Counted from the stretch's first letter, positions 40,133 to 49,440 are shown. The stretch: 64,000 bases of DNA from an uncultured Lentisphaeraceae bacterium (GCA_937892925.1 CALBHX010000028.1:1-64000); one strand, 5' to 3'. A program made the numbers and translations. Notes: a model not told the origin generated them from the letters alone.

Positions 40133-40225
40133 ATGGAACGCATCGTTTCCACACAGGCAACCTTTCGACTTAGCAGCCTGCCGCTTTTACGCGGCCGGAA
40201 GCGGGGGTTTTTCCGTTTTGGATAA
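40133..40225 (+). CDS. leuL: Candidate leucine-rich leader peptide of leuA
   Basis: 30-codon frame between the promoter candidate and leuA. Four Leu codons fall within seven positions (codons 13, 16, 18, 19: CTT, CTG, CTT, TTA), starting at 40169. The rest of the peptide is basic and has no domain. No clear Shine-Dalgarno precedes the ATG, as it lies about five bases past the expected transcription start. Its role would be to sense charged tRNA-Leu by ribosome stalling. Support comes from the surrounding exclusive RNA stems, not from homology. Confidence 0.45.
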   Translation: MERIVSTQATFRLSSLPLLRGRKRGFFRFG

Positions 40226-40287
40226 AGGTTCCAAATAAGGGTATAAGCGCCTCCGCGGGTTTAACTGACTGCGGAGGCTTCTTTGTG
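40181..40287 (+). promoter_or_regulatory. Candidate transcription attenuator upstream of leuA
   Basis: Three competing pairings can be drawn. Region 1 CCGCTT (40181-40186, inside the Leu codons) pairs with region 2 AAGCGG (40199-40204). Region 2 GCGGGGG (40201-40207) pairs with region 3 CCTCCGC (40250-40256), seven pairs including one G-U. Region 3 GCCTCCGC (40249-40256) pairs with region 4 GCGGAGGC (40271-40278), followed by TTCTTTGTGT. A ribosome stalled on Leu codons would free region 2 and block the terminator. The final T tract is weak. Confidence 0.5.
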
Positions 40288-40333
40288 TAAAGAACCGCCG
40301 CGTCCCTGAAGAAGCAACAGACAGGAAGACACC

Positions 40334-41914
40334 ATGAGCACACGCAAGATCGCAATCTTCGACACCACGCTTCGCGATGGCGAGCAGAGCCCGGGCTGCA
40401 GCATGAAGCTGCATGACAAGCTCCTGGTGGCCGGGAATCTGGAGGCCTTAAAGGTGGACGTAATCGAGGCCGGGTTTGCGATTGCCTCTCCGGGCGACTT
40501 TGAAAGCGTTCAGGCTATTGCCGCGCAGGTAAAAGGATGCACCGTAGCCTCTTTGGCGCGATGCCTGAAGGGAGACATCGACCAGGCCTGGGCAGCCGTC
40601 TGCAAGGCGGAACGCCCGCGGATTCACACCTTTCTGGCCACAAGCCCGGTACATATGCAATACAAATTACGCATGTCGCCGGAGCAGGTCTTGCAGCAGG
40701 CCGTATCGATGGTCTCCTATGCGCGCACGCTCTGCCCTGACGTTCAGTTCTCACTGGAAGATTACACGCGGACAGAGGAAGCCTTTTCCTGGCGCGTCAT
40801 TGAAGCTGTAATCAAAGCCGGCGCCACCGTAGTTAACCTGCCGGACACGGTCGGTTATGCCATTCCAGAAGAATTCGGTGCGCGGATTCGCGGGGTCATG
40901 GAGCACGTGCCAAACGTAGACCAGGCAACCATCGCCGTGCATTGTCATAACGACCTAGGGCTGGCCGTAGCCAACACCCTGGCAGCTTTGCGTGCAGGGG
41001 CAGGACAGGCCGAATGCACCATCAACGGCATCGGCGAACGCGCAGGAAATGCAGCACTGGAAGAAATCGTCATGGCATTGCGCACGCGGCATGATTATTT
41101 TTCCGACCTGACGTGCGGCGTTGACACGACAAAGATCATGTCCACCAGCCGCTGCGTCTGTTCCGTAACGGGCAGCCGCGTGCAGAACAATAAAGCCATT
41201 GTCGGGCAAAATGCATTCGCCCATGAATCCGGAATTCACCAGCATGGCATGTTGGCCAACCGCGAAACCTATGAAATTATGACCCCAGAGTCCATCGGCT
41301 TAACGCAGAGCCAGATGGTGCTGGGCAAGCATTCCGGCAAACACGCACTCAAAGACCGCCTCGCACAGCTGGGCATTTCCCTCTCGGAAGACCGCCTGCA
41401 GGAGTTGTTCGCACGCTTTAAGGATTTGGCCGATGCCAAAAAAGTGGTTACAGATGCAGACATCGAGGCGCTTGCCCGCGGCCTGGAAATGCGCCCGGAC
41501 GCCCAACAAAAACTGGTGTTTGACCGTTTCCTGGCCGCCACAGGAAATACCAACGCCAATGTGTCAACCGTGCGCCTGCGGGTGGACGGGCAAACCGTTG
41601 AAGAAGTCGCCATGGGAAGCGGACCCATCGAGGCCTCGTTCAATGCCATCAATAAGATGCTCAACCTGCACGTCACAATCGAAAACTTCTCAGTCTCAGC
41701 CGTTACAGCAAATGTGGATGCGCAGGGAGAATGCGATTTGCGCGTGCGCCATAACCAGCGCGTCTATCTGGGGCGCGGCGTGGCGCAAGACATTATTGAA
41801 GCGGCCATCCGCGCCTACGTCCACGCGCTCAACGGCTTGTTGGAAGACGAACAGCGCATGACCGTGAATGCCGCAACGCTGGCCGCCGCAAACGTAGGCG
41901 GCGGGCTCGTCTGA
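40334..41914 (+). CDS. leuA: 2-isopropylmalate synthase
   Basis: 526 aa. Catalytic TIM barrel opens with [17 protein letters not shown] (Asp and Arg of the active site), and the metal-binding [10 protein letters not shown] lies near residue 203. [17 protein letters not shown] and [11 protein letters not shown] complete the HMGL-like signature. The C-terminal domain (~400-526, with [16 protein letters not shown]) is the leucine-binding regulatory domain, so feedback inhibition is expected. Condenses acetyl-CoA with 2-oxoisovalerate as the first committed step of leucine synthesis. leuB, leuC and leuD are not in the window. Confidence 0.95.
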   Translation: MSTRKIAIFDTTLRDGEQSPGCSMKLHDKLLVAGNLEALKVDVIEAGFAIASPGDFESVQAIAAQVKGCTVASLARCLKGDIDQAWAAVCKAERPRIHTFLATSPVHMQYKLRMSPEQVLQQAVSMVSYARTLCPDVQFSLEDYTRTEEAFSWRVIEAVIKAGATVVNLPDTVGYAIPEEFGARIRGVMEHVPNVDQATIAVHCHNDLGLAVANTLAALRAGAGQAECTINGIGERAGNAALEEIVMALRTRHDYFSDLTCGVDTTKIMSTSRCVCSVTGSRVQNNKAIVGQNAFAHESGIHQHGMLANRETYEIMTPESIGLTQSQMVLGKHSGKHALKDRLAQLGISLSEDRLQELFARFKDLADAKKVVTDADIEALARGLEMRPDAQQKLVFDRFLAATGNTNANVSTVRLRVDGQTVEEVAMGSGPIEASFNAINKMLNLHVTIENFSVSAVTANVDAQGECDLRVRHNQRVYLGRGVAQDIIEAAIRAYVHALNGLLEDEQRMTVNAATLAAANVGGGLV

Positions 41915-41925
41915 GGAGGTCTCCG

Positions 41926-42489
41926 GTGGATATCGCTACATGCGACGTACGCGCACTCAAGCTGGGGGAGCCCCTCGCGTTGAACGGGCTTGTGTACACT
42001 GGGCGCGACCGCCTGCACAAGTATCTCCACGATGGGGGCGCGCTGCCTGAGGGTATAGACTTGCACCGCGCCGCACTGTATCACTGCGGGCCGGTTATGC
42101 TCCATACGCCAGCCGGCTGGCGTATGGTTGCAGGCGGCCCGACCACCTCATCCCGCGAAGAACCCTACGAAGCCGAAATCATTGAACGTTTTGGCTTGCG
42201 GTTGATTATCGGAAAGGGCGGCATGGGCGCCCGAACCCTAGAGGCCTGCCGCCGTTTCGGCTGTGTCTATCTGCAGGCAGTGGGCGGTGCAGCCACTTTG
42301 ATTGCAAACACGGTAACAGCTGTAGAGGGGGTGGACTTTTTGGAAACCTTCGGCGCGGCGGAAGCTCTGTGGCACTTACGCGTAAAAGATTTCCCCGTTG
42401 TTGTAGCCATGGATGCCCACGGCAACAGCCTCTATGACCGGGTCCAGGCGCGATCTGCCCAGCAGCTGGCACAGCTGCTGAACGCCTGA
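41926..42489 (+). CDS. Fumarase/tartrate-dehydratase beta-type domain protein (stand-alone)
   Basis: 187 aa from GTG 41926, seven bases after GAGGAGG. Matches the C-terminal (beta) domain of class I fumarases and TtdB/FumB: ALYHCGPVM, GPTTSSREEPYEAEIIERFGLR, IIGKGGMG and GCVYLQAVGGAA. In two-subunit enzymes this part swings onto a separate Fe-S alpha subunit to hydrate fumarate or dehydrate tartrate. No alpha-subunit gene lies nearby. It is only 11 bases after leuA and so probably coexpressed; a metabolic link to leucine synthesis is not obvious. A terminator follows. Confidence 0.85.
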   Translation: MDIATCDVRALKLGEPLALNGLVYTGRDRLHKYLHDGGALPEGIDLHRAALYHCGPVMLHTPAGWRMVAGGPTTSSREEPYEAEIIERFGLRLIIGKGGMGARTLEACRRFGCVYLQAVGGAATLIANTVTAVEGVDFLETFGAAEALWHLRVKDFPVVVAMDAHGNSLYDRVQARSAQQLAQLLNA

Positions 42490-42525
42490 TGCCGCCAAGC
42501 TGAATAAACACACCCTCATAAACCA

Positions 42526-42563
42526 CGCGCGGAGAAGAAAATCCCTCTCCGCGCGGTTTTGTT
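42526..42563 (+). terminator. Terminator of the leuA unit
   Basis: CGCGCGGAGA pairs with TCTCCGCGCG around a 10-base loop and is followed by GTTTTGTTT. Located 36 bases after the beta-domain gene. Confidence 0.85.
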
Positions 42564-42636
42564 TACCCAAAGCAGAAAATCGAGAGCCGCGAGCCAGATA
42601 TCAAACCCAATTCTGCGGCATGCACCCATTCGCCCG

Positions 42637-43872
42637 TCAGGTGCTCAGCCACTCCCGGAGGGCGGCGGCAAAAGCCACCGCGTCAGCAGCGGCGGTTATG
42701 GGCAAATCCGTTGCCCAAGCCACCGGATCCTCATCCCGGCCATGCGTCCCCCGAACACGTGCGGTATCGGCAGAAACCTGAAACGGTGTCCGCCCAAAAA
42801 ACAATTCGCACGGGTCAAACCCCGGCTTATTGTGGATATCCACATGCGAAGCGTAATCCGGAGCCTCCTCCGCCCGCTCCCACCACGGCCAGGCAAACCA
42901 GCATCCTGGCCTGGCAACCGCTTCCCAATCCACATCGCCCACCCCAGGACGCACCTCCGCCACTTCAGGCAACGCTTCCAGAATCTCACGCACCTGCTCC
43001 CGGCAGGCAGGATCCAGACAATAAATGAGCGCACACTGATGATCACATAATGCGAGCGCCCGGCTTTGGAAGAAGTCCGGATAGGCCATCCGGCGTACCC
43101 GCCGCGTTGCAAACAGCCCCTGCTGCCGCAAGATCCGATTAGGAAAAACCACCGAACCTTCCGCGTTGGCAATCGCATAATCCCCCGAAACGGCCACCGC
43201 ATATCCCTGCGCCCGAGCCGCACCTATCAGCCGCTCCAGCTGCGCCATGCAGAGCGCCAACGATCGCCGCGCTTTAGGGTGGTCAAGCCCATGACGCTGA
43301 AGGTCATAATCCAACGTTGGAAGATAGGCCATCATCAGCTCTGGGGCATCTCCCCGCGCCAGCCGCGCCTCCAGCACCCGCACGATATCCCAGCCCACAT
43401 TCGGTGAAGCAAGCGGTCCCCAATACCGCCAAAGCGCCACCGGGTTCTCCACGCCAAGCACACGCGGCGGCTTCTGGTAAGTAGCCATAATCATCCCGCC
43501 GCCATGTGTATGAATCGGAGCCGGAGACACCACTTCATCCACCTGTTCGCCTAACGACTGCTGAAAGAAATAAAGCCCCACGCGCCCGCCCCGCGCACGA
43601 AAGGCCTCCCAAATCCGTGCCCCGGAAACCAGTCTGGCCGACTGGTTCCAAAACGCACTTTGATACGTTTCTCGAAAAAACCGTCCATTCGCCGGCATTC
43701 CATGCGCCGCAGGAGGAAGCCCCGTCCGCAGCGTAGCCTGCGCCACACAGGTAACCGCAGGAAAGACCGGGCGCAGCGATCGGATCGGCAGCCCGGCGAG
43801 CGAAGAGACCCCCTCCTGCCGGAGCCAACGATAACCCCACGCCGCCACCTGAACCACCAAAAGTTTTTTCAT
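42637..43872 (-). CDS. AlkP-superfamily phosphodiesterase/nucleotide pyrophosphatase
   Basis: 411 aa from ATG 43872, 16 bases after the upstream stop; longer starts would overlap that gene. The Thr nucleophile region reads FPAVTCVAQATLRTGLPPAAHG (near residue 40), typical of type I phosphodiesterases. The PTLDYDLQRHG metal-site motif (~200), a SGDY motif, and the late His in GTHG complete the set. No signal peptide, so probably cytoplasmic. Relatives hydrolyse nucleotide pyrophosphates, phosphodiesters or phosphonoacetate; no specific substrate can be assigned. Forms a minus-strand cluster with the GspG-like and rpiB-glyA genes. Confidence 0.85.
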   Translation of the reverse strand: MKKLLVVQVAAWGYRWLRQEGVSSLAGLPIRSLRPVFPAVTCVAQATLRTGLPPAAHGMPANGRFFRETYQSAFWNQSARLVSGARIWEAFRARGGRVGLYFFQQSLGEQVDEVVSPAPIHTHGGGMIMATYQKPPRVLGVENPVALWRYWGPLASPNVGWDIVRVLEARLARGDAPELMMAYLPTLDYDLQRHGLDHPKARRSLALCMAQLERLIGAARAQGYAVAVSGDYAIANAEGSVVFPNRILRQQGLFATRRVRRMAYPDFFQSRALALCDHQCALIYCLDPACREQVREILEALPEVAEVRPGVGDVDWEAVARPGCWFAWPWWERAEEAPDYASHVDIHNKPGFDPCELFFGRTPFQVSADTARVRGTHGRDEDPVAWATDLPITAAADAVAFAAALREWLST

Positions 43873-43888
43873 GGGCTGCCCATTCCAA

Positions 43889-44365
43889 TCACGCGCCGCG
43901 CGGCGCCGGAATATCATCCGCCGAAGCGACCCCATCTGCTCCAAGCGACCGAACGCTGTAATGCCCCGTTTCATGATCCACCCGATAGAGCAGCTGACGA
44001 GCCCATCCATCACGAATCACTTCCGAGCCCAGAAGGCCGGAGGATACCAGCGCTTCCAGAGAATCGGGCAGCCGGCCGGCATGGAGCAGCGCATAGGTGG
44101 GCAGCGCCTGCATCACCAAGCGGATACGCGTATTCGTTAGAATTTCCGCATCCACATTCGGCTCGGCATGATGCGCCCAATGTCCGGAGGCATCGGTTGT
44201 TCGAATGGCCTCTCCGGGCTGTTTAGCCTCACGCCCCAAATTGCCAAACCACCCGCCCAGGACAACGCCCACCAAAATGGCGGCCGAAACCCAGGCGAGC
44301 GTCCGGCGATCTATCGGCGGGCGCTGCCCGCTCGGGTTTAGGGAACGGGGAACTGCGCGACCCAC
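43889..44365 (-). CDS. Membrane-anchored protein with a GspG-like C-terminal segment
   Basis: 158 aa starting at GTG 44365, which has an ideal GGAGG inside the end of the rpiB-glyA gene (28-base overlap). One N-terminal membrane helix (~23-42, [19 protein letters not shown]). The C terminus reads [29 protein letters not shown], which resembles the DxWGxPxxYR...SxGxDG segment of type II secretion major pseudopilins (GspG). A classical prepilin leader (G/FTLxE) is missing, so this is a GspG-fold relative, not a proven pseudopilin. No other secretion genes are adjacent. Confidence 0.65.
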   Translation of the reverse strand: MGRAVPRSLNPSGQRPPIDRRTLAWVSAAILVGVVLGGWFGNLGREAKQPGEAIRTTDASGHWAHHAEPNVDAEILTNTRIRLVMQALPTYALLHAGRLPDSLEALVSSGLLGSEVIRDGWARQLLYRVDHETGHYSVRSLGADGVASADDIPAPRGA

Positions 44366-46023
44366 GCCCGAACCTCCTCACGCACCCTGGCCTGGAGCTC
44401 CGTATCTTCCGGCGACTTCAGCACCTGAACAATCCAGCCGCCCAGCTTCACCATCTCAGGCTCCTTCATCCCGCGCGTGGTAACCGCTGCTGTGCCAATC
44501 CGGATACCGGAGGTAACGAACGGGCTCTCCGTATCATACGGAATGGTGTTCTTGTTGCAGATGATACCGGCAGCGTCCAGCGCAGCGGCGGCCTGCTTTC
44601 CAGTCAGCCCGGCAGCCTTCACATCCACCAGGAACAGATGATTTTCCGTGCCCCCGGAAACCAACCGGAAACCCGCCTCCTGAAGCACCTTTGCCAGTGT
44701 TTGCGTGTTGGCCACAATCTGCGCGGCGTACGCGTGCGCATCCCGATGCAGCCACTCGTTAAAGCAAACAGCCTTGGCCGCAATCACATTTTCAAGCGGC
44801 CCGCCCTGAATCCCGGGAAACACGGTCTTATTGATGGCGGCAATGTACTTTTCCTTGCAGAGGATCAGCCCCGAACGCGGACCGCGCAGCGTCTTGTGCG
44901 TGGTGGTAGTAACAAAGTCGGCAAACGGCACCGGCGACGGATGCACCCCTCCGGCCACCAATCCGGCAATATGCGCCATGTCTACCATCAAATAGGCGCC
45001 CACCTTATCGGCAATCGCCCGGAACCGCGCAAAATCGATCACCCGTGGATACGCCGATGCACCCGCCAGAATCAGCTTCGGACGCGCCTCCAACGCCAAT
45101 TGCTCAAGCGCGTCATAATCCAGGCATTCCGTCTCACGATTCACCGTGTAGGGCACAATGTGATACAGCTTGCCCGAGAAGTTCACCGGCGAACCATGGC
45201 TCAAATGCCCGCCCTGGTCGAGACTCATCGAAAGAATCGTGTCTCCAGGCTGCAGCATGGCAAAGAACACGGCCATATTGGCTGCACTGCCGCAATGCGG
45301 CTGCACATTGGCCGCCTCAGCGCCAAACAGCTTCTTCGCCCGCTCAATGGCCAGCGTTTCCACCGTATCCACCGGGATGCATCCGCTATACCATCGTTTT
45401 CCCGGATACCCCTCAGCATATTTATTATTCAACACCGAACCCTGCGCCTCACGCACCGCCGCCGAAGTATAATTCTCCGAAGCAATCAGATTCACTGTTT
45501 CATCTTCCTGATGAACCTGAGCCACAATGGCCGCATGAACCTCCGGATCCGCCGAAGCCAGAAGCGACGACTCCGCCAACCGCCCCGCACGATCGCACTT
45601 CTTCAACCGCCGCACATGGCGTTCCGCACCGGAAAAAGGAGTCTTCAGCCAGACATCCAACGCCCGCACCGCCGCCTCATCGCTCAGTGCCCGCGCCGAA
45701 AGAATAATCACATTGGCATCGTTATGTTCGCGGGAGAGCTTGGCCACCGCCTCATCCGTTACAATCGCTGCGCGAATTCCCGTGAAACGATTCGCCACAA
45801 TGCTCATGCCAATACCGGTTGTGCACAGCAATACGCCGCGCTGAGCCTGACCTTCCAACACCGCCTCGCAAACCGATACCGCAAAATCCGTGTAATCATC
45901 GGCAGCTGCAGCATCAAAAGAACCCTTGTCCGCAACACACATTCCGCGAGACTCAAGAAACGAAATCAGTTTACTCTTCAAGGCAACGCCTGCGTGATCG
46001 CACCCAATGGCGATGGTGTCCAT
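44338..46023 (-). CDS. glyA: Fusion of ribose-5-phosphate isomerase B and serine hydroxymethyltransferase
   Basis: 561 aa from ATG 46023 (AGGAGG six bases upstream). Residues 1-145 are an RpiB/LacAB domain: [12 protein letters not shown], and the active-site loop [22 protein letters not shown], with [12 protein letters not shown]. Residues ~150-561 are full-length [40 protein letters not shown], the PLP lysine in [12 protein letters not shown] (about residue 376), and FPGIQGGP. The fusion joins pentose-phosphate isomerisation with serine-glycine/one-carbon exchange in one chain. The frame is continuous across the junction and each half keeps its motifs, so it looks functional rather than an assembly join. 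Confidence 0.93.
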   Translation of the reverse strand: MDTIAIGCDHAGVALKSKLISFLESRGMCVADKGSFDAAAADDYTDFAVSVCEAVLEGQAQRGVLLCTTGIGMSIVANRFTGIRAAIVTDEAVAKLSREHNDANVIILSARALSDEAAVRALDVWLKTPFSGAERHVRRLKKCDRAGRLAESSLLASADPEVHAAIVAQVHQEDETVNLIASENYTSAAVREAQGSVLNNKYAEGYPGKRWYSGCIPVDTVETLAIERAKKLFGAEAANVQPHCGSAANMAVFFAMLQPGDTILSMSLDQGGHLSHGSPVNFSGKLYHIVPYTVNRETECLDYDALEQLALEARPKLILAGASAYPRVIDFARFRAIADKVGAYLMVDMAHIAGLVAGGVHPSPVPFADFVTTTTHKTLRGPRSGLILCKEKYIAAINKTVFPGIQGGPLENVIAAKAVCFNEWLHRDAHAYAAQIVANTQTLAKVLQEAGFRLVSGGTENHLFLVDVKAAGLTGKQAAAALDAAGIICNKNTIPYDTESPFVTSGIRIGTAAVTTRGMKEPEMVKLGGWIVQVLKSPEDTELQARVREEVRAWVAQFPVP

Positions 46024-46630
46024 AACCGTCCTCCTATAAGGATAATGTAGGAGGGCATTATAGCACAATGATGTACCGCCTTGGCTGTAACTCCACGCCC
46101 CTCATTCCGACCTGTATACACCCCAATACATCCTCCCTTCTTTCCGACCTGCCCGGTATGTTGTCCACCCGGCCCCTGAAACCACCCCGGGGCGGACGCC
46201 CCTCAAACCCGCCCCGACTTTAAGATGAACCCGCCCCGGACTTGCCCAAGCTCCAATGCGGGCTTAAAATCCCCTTACAAATCAACCGCCCGTATCTGTT
46301 ATCAGGCTCTTTGAGAATAGCCCCTCAAGAGCCGTAATCTATTCTCAACTTCATGGATAACTCCCCTTTTCATTCTCAATCATCCACCCCGCCCAAATCC
46401 CCTCAAATCAAAACCCCGCTATTCCAGTTCAGCCCTTTCCACTCTATTCCCCATTTCCACCGCACGTGCGTTAAACCTTTGAAGCAAACCGTGACAAGCC
46501 CCCTCCTCCCGGCATGTCCTCCCGAGAGAAACACCGCCATCGCCCTCACCCTGTCGGCACCCGTATCTCATCTGCACCGCTTTCTGCACAGAACACGCGC
46601 TACCCGGATTCTTTTTGATATACTTTTTGC
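46024..46630. other. 600-base gene-free region with GC repeats
   Basis: Contains the interspersed repeat at 46207 and an imperfect hairpin at 46305-46333 (GGCTCT-TGAG/CTCA-AGAGCC). Remaining open frames are Pro/Thr/His-rich without ribosome sites. It must hold the promoter of the rpiB-glyA unit on the minus strand, which I cannot place. Confidence 0.45.
46207..46251 (+). repeat. Interspersed ~46-base intergenic repeat, copy 2
   Basis: Two exact ACCCGCCCCG cores 22 bases apart (46207, 46229), with spacing and intervening AAGAT shared with the copy at 22262. A related inverted core (CCCCGGGGCGG) lies just upstream near 46182. Confidence 0.55.
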
Positions 46631-46659
46631 TTGCGTTCAATGCGGAAGTTTGGCATAAT
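46631..46659 (+). promoter_or_regulatory. Promoter of tRNA-Gln
   Basis: TTGCGT, exactly 17 bases, CATAAT, with an AT-rich upstream tract (TTTTTGATATACTTTTT) resembling an UP element. The expected start lies ~14 bases before the mature tRNA end. Confidence 0.6.
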
Positions 46660-46679
46660 GAACGCGTTTTACTTCTCTC

Positions 46680-46753
46680 TGCCTCATGGTGTAACGGTAG
46701 CACAACTGACTCTGGATCAGTTTGTCAAGGTTCGAATCCTTGTGAGGCAACCA
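46680..46753 (+). tRNA. tRNA-Gln (CTG)
   Basis: 74 bases including an encoded CCA. Acceptor TGCCTCA/TGAGGCA, D-arm with GGTA, anticodon arm ACTGA-CTCTGGA-TCAGT giving anticodon CTG, T-arm AAGG-TTCGAAT-CCTT, discriminator A. All stems pair. Confidence 0.96.
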
Positions 46754-46843
46754 CATCAAGCGGCCTGTCTGCATGGCCGCTTTTGTATTTCCAATACATA
46801 CGAAGCCCGCCCGGACGGCACTTGCAGTACGGTGCATTTAGTC

Positions 46844-46874
46844 TCGACAAATACACGGGGGGCTTTGTTATAAT
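46844..46874 (+). promoter_or_regulatory. Promoter of the ferredoxin gene
   Basis: TCGACA, 19 bases, perfect TATAAT, about 60 bases upstream of the ferredoxin ATG. Good -10 box; spacing is long. Confidence 0.5.
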
Positions 46875-46941
46875 AGCGGCAAACCCGGGGCATGGCGCTT
46901 CCGGGCAGAGAATGGCCTCCGGGCCAAGAAGGAGCGATATC

Positions 46942-47112
46942 ATGGCTTACAAAATCACCGATAAGTGTGTGGCGTGCGGAACCTGTGCCGGCGAGTGCCC
47001 CGTAGAAGCCATCTCGGCAGGTAGCCCGATCTACGTGATTGACCCTGACAAGTGCGTCAGCTGCGGCACGTGCGCCGGGGCTTGCCCGATGGAAGCCATC
47101 GTTGCGGAGTAA
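46942..47112 (+). CDS. Small 2[4Fe-4S] ferredoxin
   Basis: 56 aa; ATG 46942 follows AAGGAG. Two cluster motifs CVACGTCAGECP and CVSCGTCAGACP, each followed by the (V/M)EAI turn, with the near-perfect internal repeat typical of clostridial-type ferredoxins. Soluble low-potential electron carrier, consistent with an anaerobic or fermentative lifestyle. Own promoter and strong terminator; monocistronic. Confidence 0.95.
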   Translation: MAYKITDKCVACGTCAGECPVEAISAGSPIYVIDPDKCVSCGTCAGACPMEAIVAE

Positions 47113-47134
47113 CGTCTCCGAGTAACGGAAAAAT

Positions 47135-47180
47135 CGGAGGTTTGGATTCTTTTTCCCGAATCCAAACCTCCGTTTCTTTT
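47135..47180 (+). terminator. Terminator of the ferredoxin gene
   Basis: CGGAGGTTTGGATTC and GAATCCAAACCTCCG form a perfect 15-bp stem with an 8-base loop, followed by TTTCTTTT, 22 bases after the stop codon. Confidence 0.9.
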
Positions 47181-47202
47181 GCTCCCCCACGCACATCTCC
47201 CA

Positions 47203-49365
47203 ATGGAAGCACAAACCGTCTTTTACCTCACCGATGCCCCCGAGGCGACTCCCGCCTTTCTGCAAGAGCTTGAATATGGCCTCTCAGATGCGTTTCAGGC
47301 ATTTTGCCGTGAACACTTCACCTTCGAAGATCCACTGGACTACCCAGAACTCCGGCTTATTGCCGTGCGTACGCCTGCGGAGCTGGACACCGCCCTTTTT
47401 CATACGCTCGATGAACGCCACTCGCTCTCCGAAGACGGCAGCCACTGCTGCCTTTTTTTGCTGGATGACGAGCTGGCCGGGCGCCCAGTCTTTGATTACC
47501 GACTCGATGGACTCTCCCTCCCGGTCTGGTTTCTGACCTATTTCCCGGCCATTCCAAAGGTGCTCATCACGCGCCCGGGGCACGCCAAGCTCCACCTGCC
47601 TTCTCGCCGCTGGGCGCAAAAACCCTTCTCCGTGATCGCCAACCCCGGAAAGTTCCGGGAGCGGATTGACCACCTCTTCGCCTCTTTCTGGCTGCCGCGC
47701 TTCTGGGACGCTCTCCGCCAATATGTCCGCCGTCGAGCCGGGACCAGCTGGCACACCCCCGGGCACAATAACGGCAACGCCTTCGGACGATCCCCTTTTC
47801 TGCACGGCTTCCACGATGCCTTCTCCTCCATGATCTTCCGAACGGATCTTTCCGTTTCGGTGGAGTCGCTGGGCGACCTCTCCGACCCCGAGGGGCACAC
47901 TCCCCTCTCTGAAGCCCAGCGCCTCGCCTCTGAAATCTTCGGCACCGCTCAAAGCTGCTTCGTTACCAACGGCACCAGCACCTCCAACAAGGCCATGCTC
48001 ATGACCCTGTTGCGCCCGGGCGAAGCCGTTCTGCTCGACCGCAACTGCCACAAATCCGTCCACCACGCCGTGGTTATGGCCGGTGCGGTGCCCCGTTACC
48101 TTCCCGCCCGCTACAATGCCCGCCTGGGCGTGTGGGGGCCTATCGCGCTGGACGACCTCAAGGCTGAGCTTGCACGCGCCCAAACCCTTCCCGAAGCGCA
48201 GCGCCCCAAGATGCTCGTGATCACCACCTGCACCTACGAAGGCATCGTCTACCCCGTCTGGGAAATTGGGCGTCTATGTGAAGAAGCCGGCCTGCTCTTT
48301 TATGCCGATGAAGCCTGGGCGCCTTATCTGGCCTTTCACCCCTACTACACCCGGACCTTGCCCGATGGCCGCCAAATGCGCTACAACGCCGTAAGCGAAA
48401 TCGGCGGGGCGCATTTCGCCGTGCAATCCACCCATAAGGCGCTTGCAGCCTTCTCGCAAGCCTCCATGATTCATGTTTCCAACCGCTTTAAAGCGCTTTT
48501 GGAAACCGACTCCGGCAAGCCTTTCCGCTGGCTCAGGCGCCGCTTCCATCTGCATGGCCACGGATCCTACGAAAAGTTCTCGCACGATCTGCACGAAGTC
48601 CTCCGTTACTGGCACTCCACCTCCCCTCATTATCCCACCCTTGCCACGCTCGACATGGCCGGCATCCAAATGCGCCTTGAAGGGCTCTTTATTCTTGAAC
48701 AGCGCCTTCATTGGGTGGCGGCCTTCCAGCAGCGGGTGGCCGCTCTTGTTGGCCGCCCCATTCATGAGTGTTTCGCCGGTCTGCGCGCAATCGCGGGCAA
48801 TGACCCGAAATGGAAAGCGCAGGGGTATTTCCACGACCCGCTCAAAATGATGCTTGTTTTCCGCAACGCTAAGGCCTGCGAGGAGTTCAAGCGCCTGCTT
48901 CACGGAGCACACATCCAATGGGAAAAGGCCACCTCCGTAACCATTCTCTTCCTGGTAACCGTTGGAACCGTCCGTGAACATTTCGAATATCTCTTCCGGT
49001 GTATCCGCCAGATGCAGGATGCCATCGGCTTGCCTGACGCACTCCCCGCAGACGCCGAAACGCTGGGGCAGGCCATCGCCGGGCAGCCGGCCGTTCTCCC
49101 GCGGGATGCAGCCCTCTGCGATGGCGAGCTCCTGCCCCTCGAAGCCTGTGAAGGGCGCATCTGTTCCCAGCTCCTAGTGCCCTACCCACCTGGCATCCCC
49201 GTCTTTATTCCAGGCCTGAGAATCACACGCCCCATGATCGACCTCATTCTCGACATCATTCGCCGCGAAGGCACCGATGCCGTCCATGGCCTTTTTGTGC
49301 GCGGCAAACATGCCTTTGTAGAAGTGCTCAACCGAGACGAGGAGCACCGCGTAACGACCGTCTAA
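47203..49365 (+). CDS. Orn/Lys/Arg decarboxylase-family PLP enzyme
   Basis: 720 aa from ATG 47203, right after the terminator T tract; no clear ribosome site. An N-terminal receiver-like wing domain (~1-150) precedes the type I PLP fold: WHTPGHNNGNAFGRSP, DLSVSVESLGDL, SCFVTNGTSTSNKAM, LLDRNCHKSVHH, LFYADEAWAPYLAFHP, and the Schiff-base lysine in AVQSTHKALAAFSQASMIHV. The C-terminal domain matches the same family. Large biodegradative-type decarboxylases of this length act on Arg, Lys or Orn, producing polyamine precursors and consuming acid. Which amino acid is used here cannot be told; no antiporter gene is adjacent. Confidence 0.9.
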   Translation: MEAQTVFYLTDAPEATPAFLQELEYGLSDAFQAFCREHFTFEDPLDYPELRLIAVRTPAELDTALFHTLDERHSLSEDGSHCCLFLLDDELAGRPVFDYRLDGLSLPVWFLTYFPAIPKVLITRPGHAKLHLPSRRWAQKPFSVIANPGKFRERIDHLFASFWLPRFWDALRQYVRRRAGTSWHTPGHNNGNAFGRSPFLHGFHDAFSSMIFRTDLSVSVESLGDLSDPEGHTPLSEAQRLASEIFGTAQSCFVTNGTSTSNKAMLMTLLRPGEAVLLDRNCHKSVHHAVVMAGAVPRYLPARYNARLGVWGPIALDDLKAELARAQTLPEAQRPKMLVITTCTYEGIVYPVWEIGRLCEEAGLLFYADEAWAPYLAFHPYYTRTLPDGRQMRYNAVSEIGGAHFAVQSTHKALAAFSQASMIHVSNRFKALLETDSGKPFRWLRRRFHLHGHGSYEKFSHDLHEVLRYWHSTSPHYPTLATLDMAGIQMRLEGLFILEQRLHWVAAFQQRVAALVGRPIHECFAGLRAIAGNDPKWKAQGYFHDPLKMMLVFRNAKACEEFKRLLHGAHIQWEKATSVTILFLVTVGTVREHFEYLFRCIRQMQDAIGLPDALPADAETLGQAIAGQPAVLPRDAALCDGELLPLEACEGRICSQLLVPYPPGIPVFIPGLRITRPMIDLILDIIRREGTDAVHGLFVRGKHAFVEVLNRDEEHRVTTV

Positions 49366-49440
49366 CGAGCCTCGACTCCCTGTTTGAGGGGCGCTTCACC
49401 CTTCAGCCAGACATTCTTTAAATAAGCCGTCCCCTTAAAT

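Noticed and set aside
40100..40333. T-box riboswitch upstream of leuA
   Set aside because: No T-box sequence (AGGGTGGNACCGCG-like) is present; the exclusive stems fit a leader-peptide attenuator better.
44638..46050. 470-codon plus-strand open frame
   Set aside because: Antisense to the rpiB-glyA fusion, which has full motif support.
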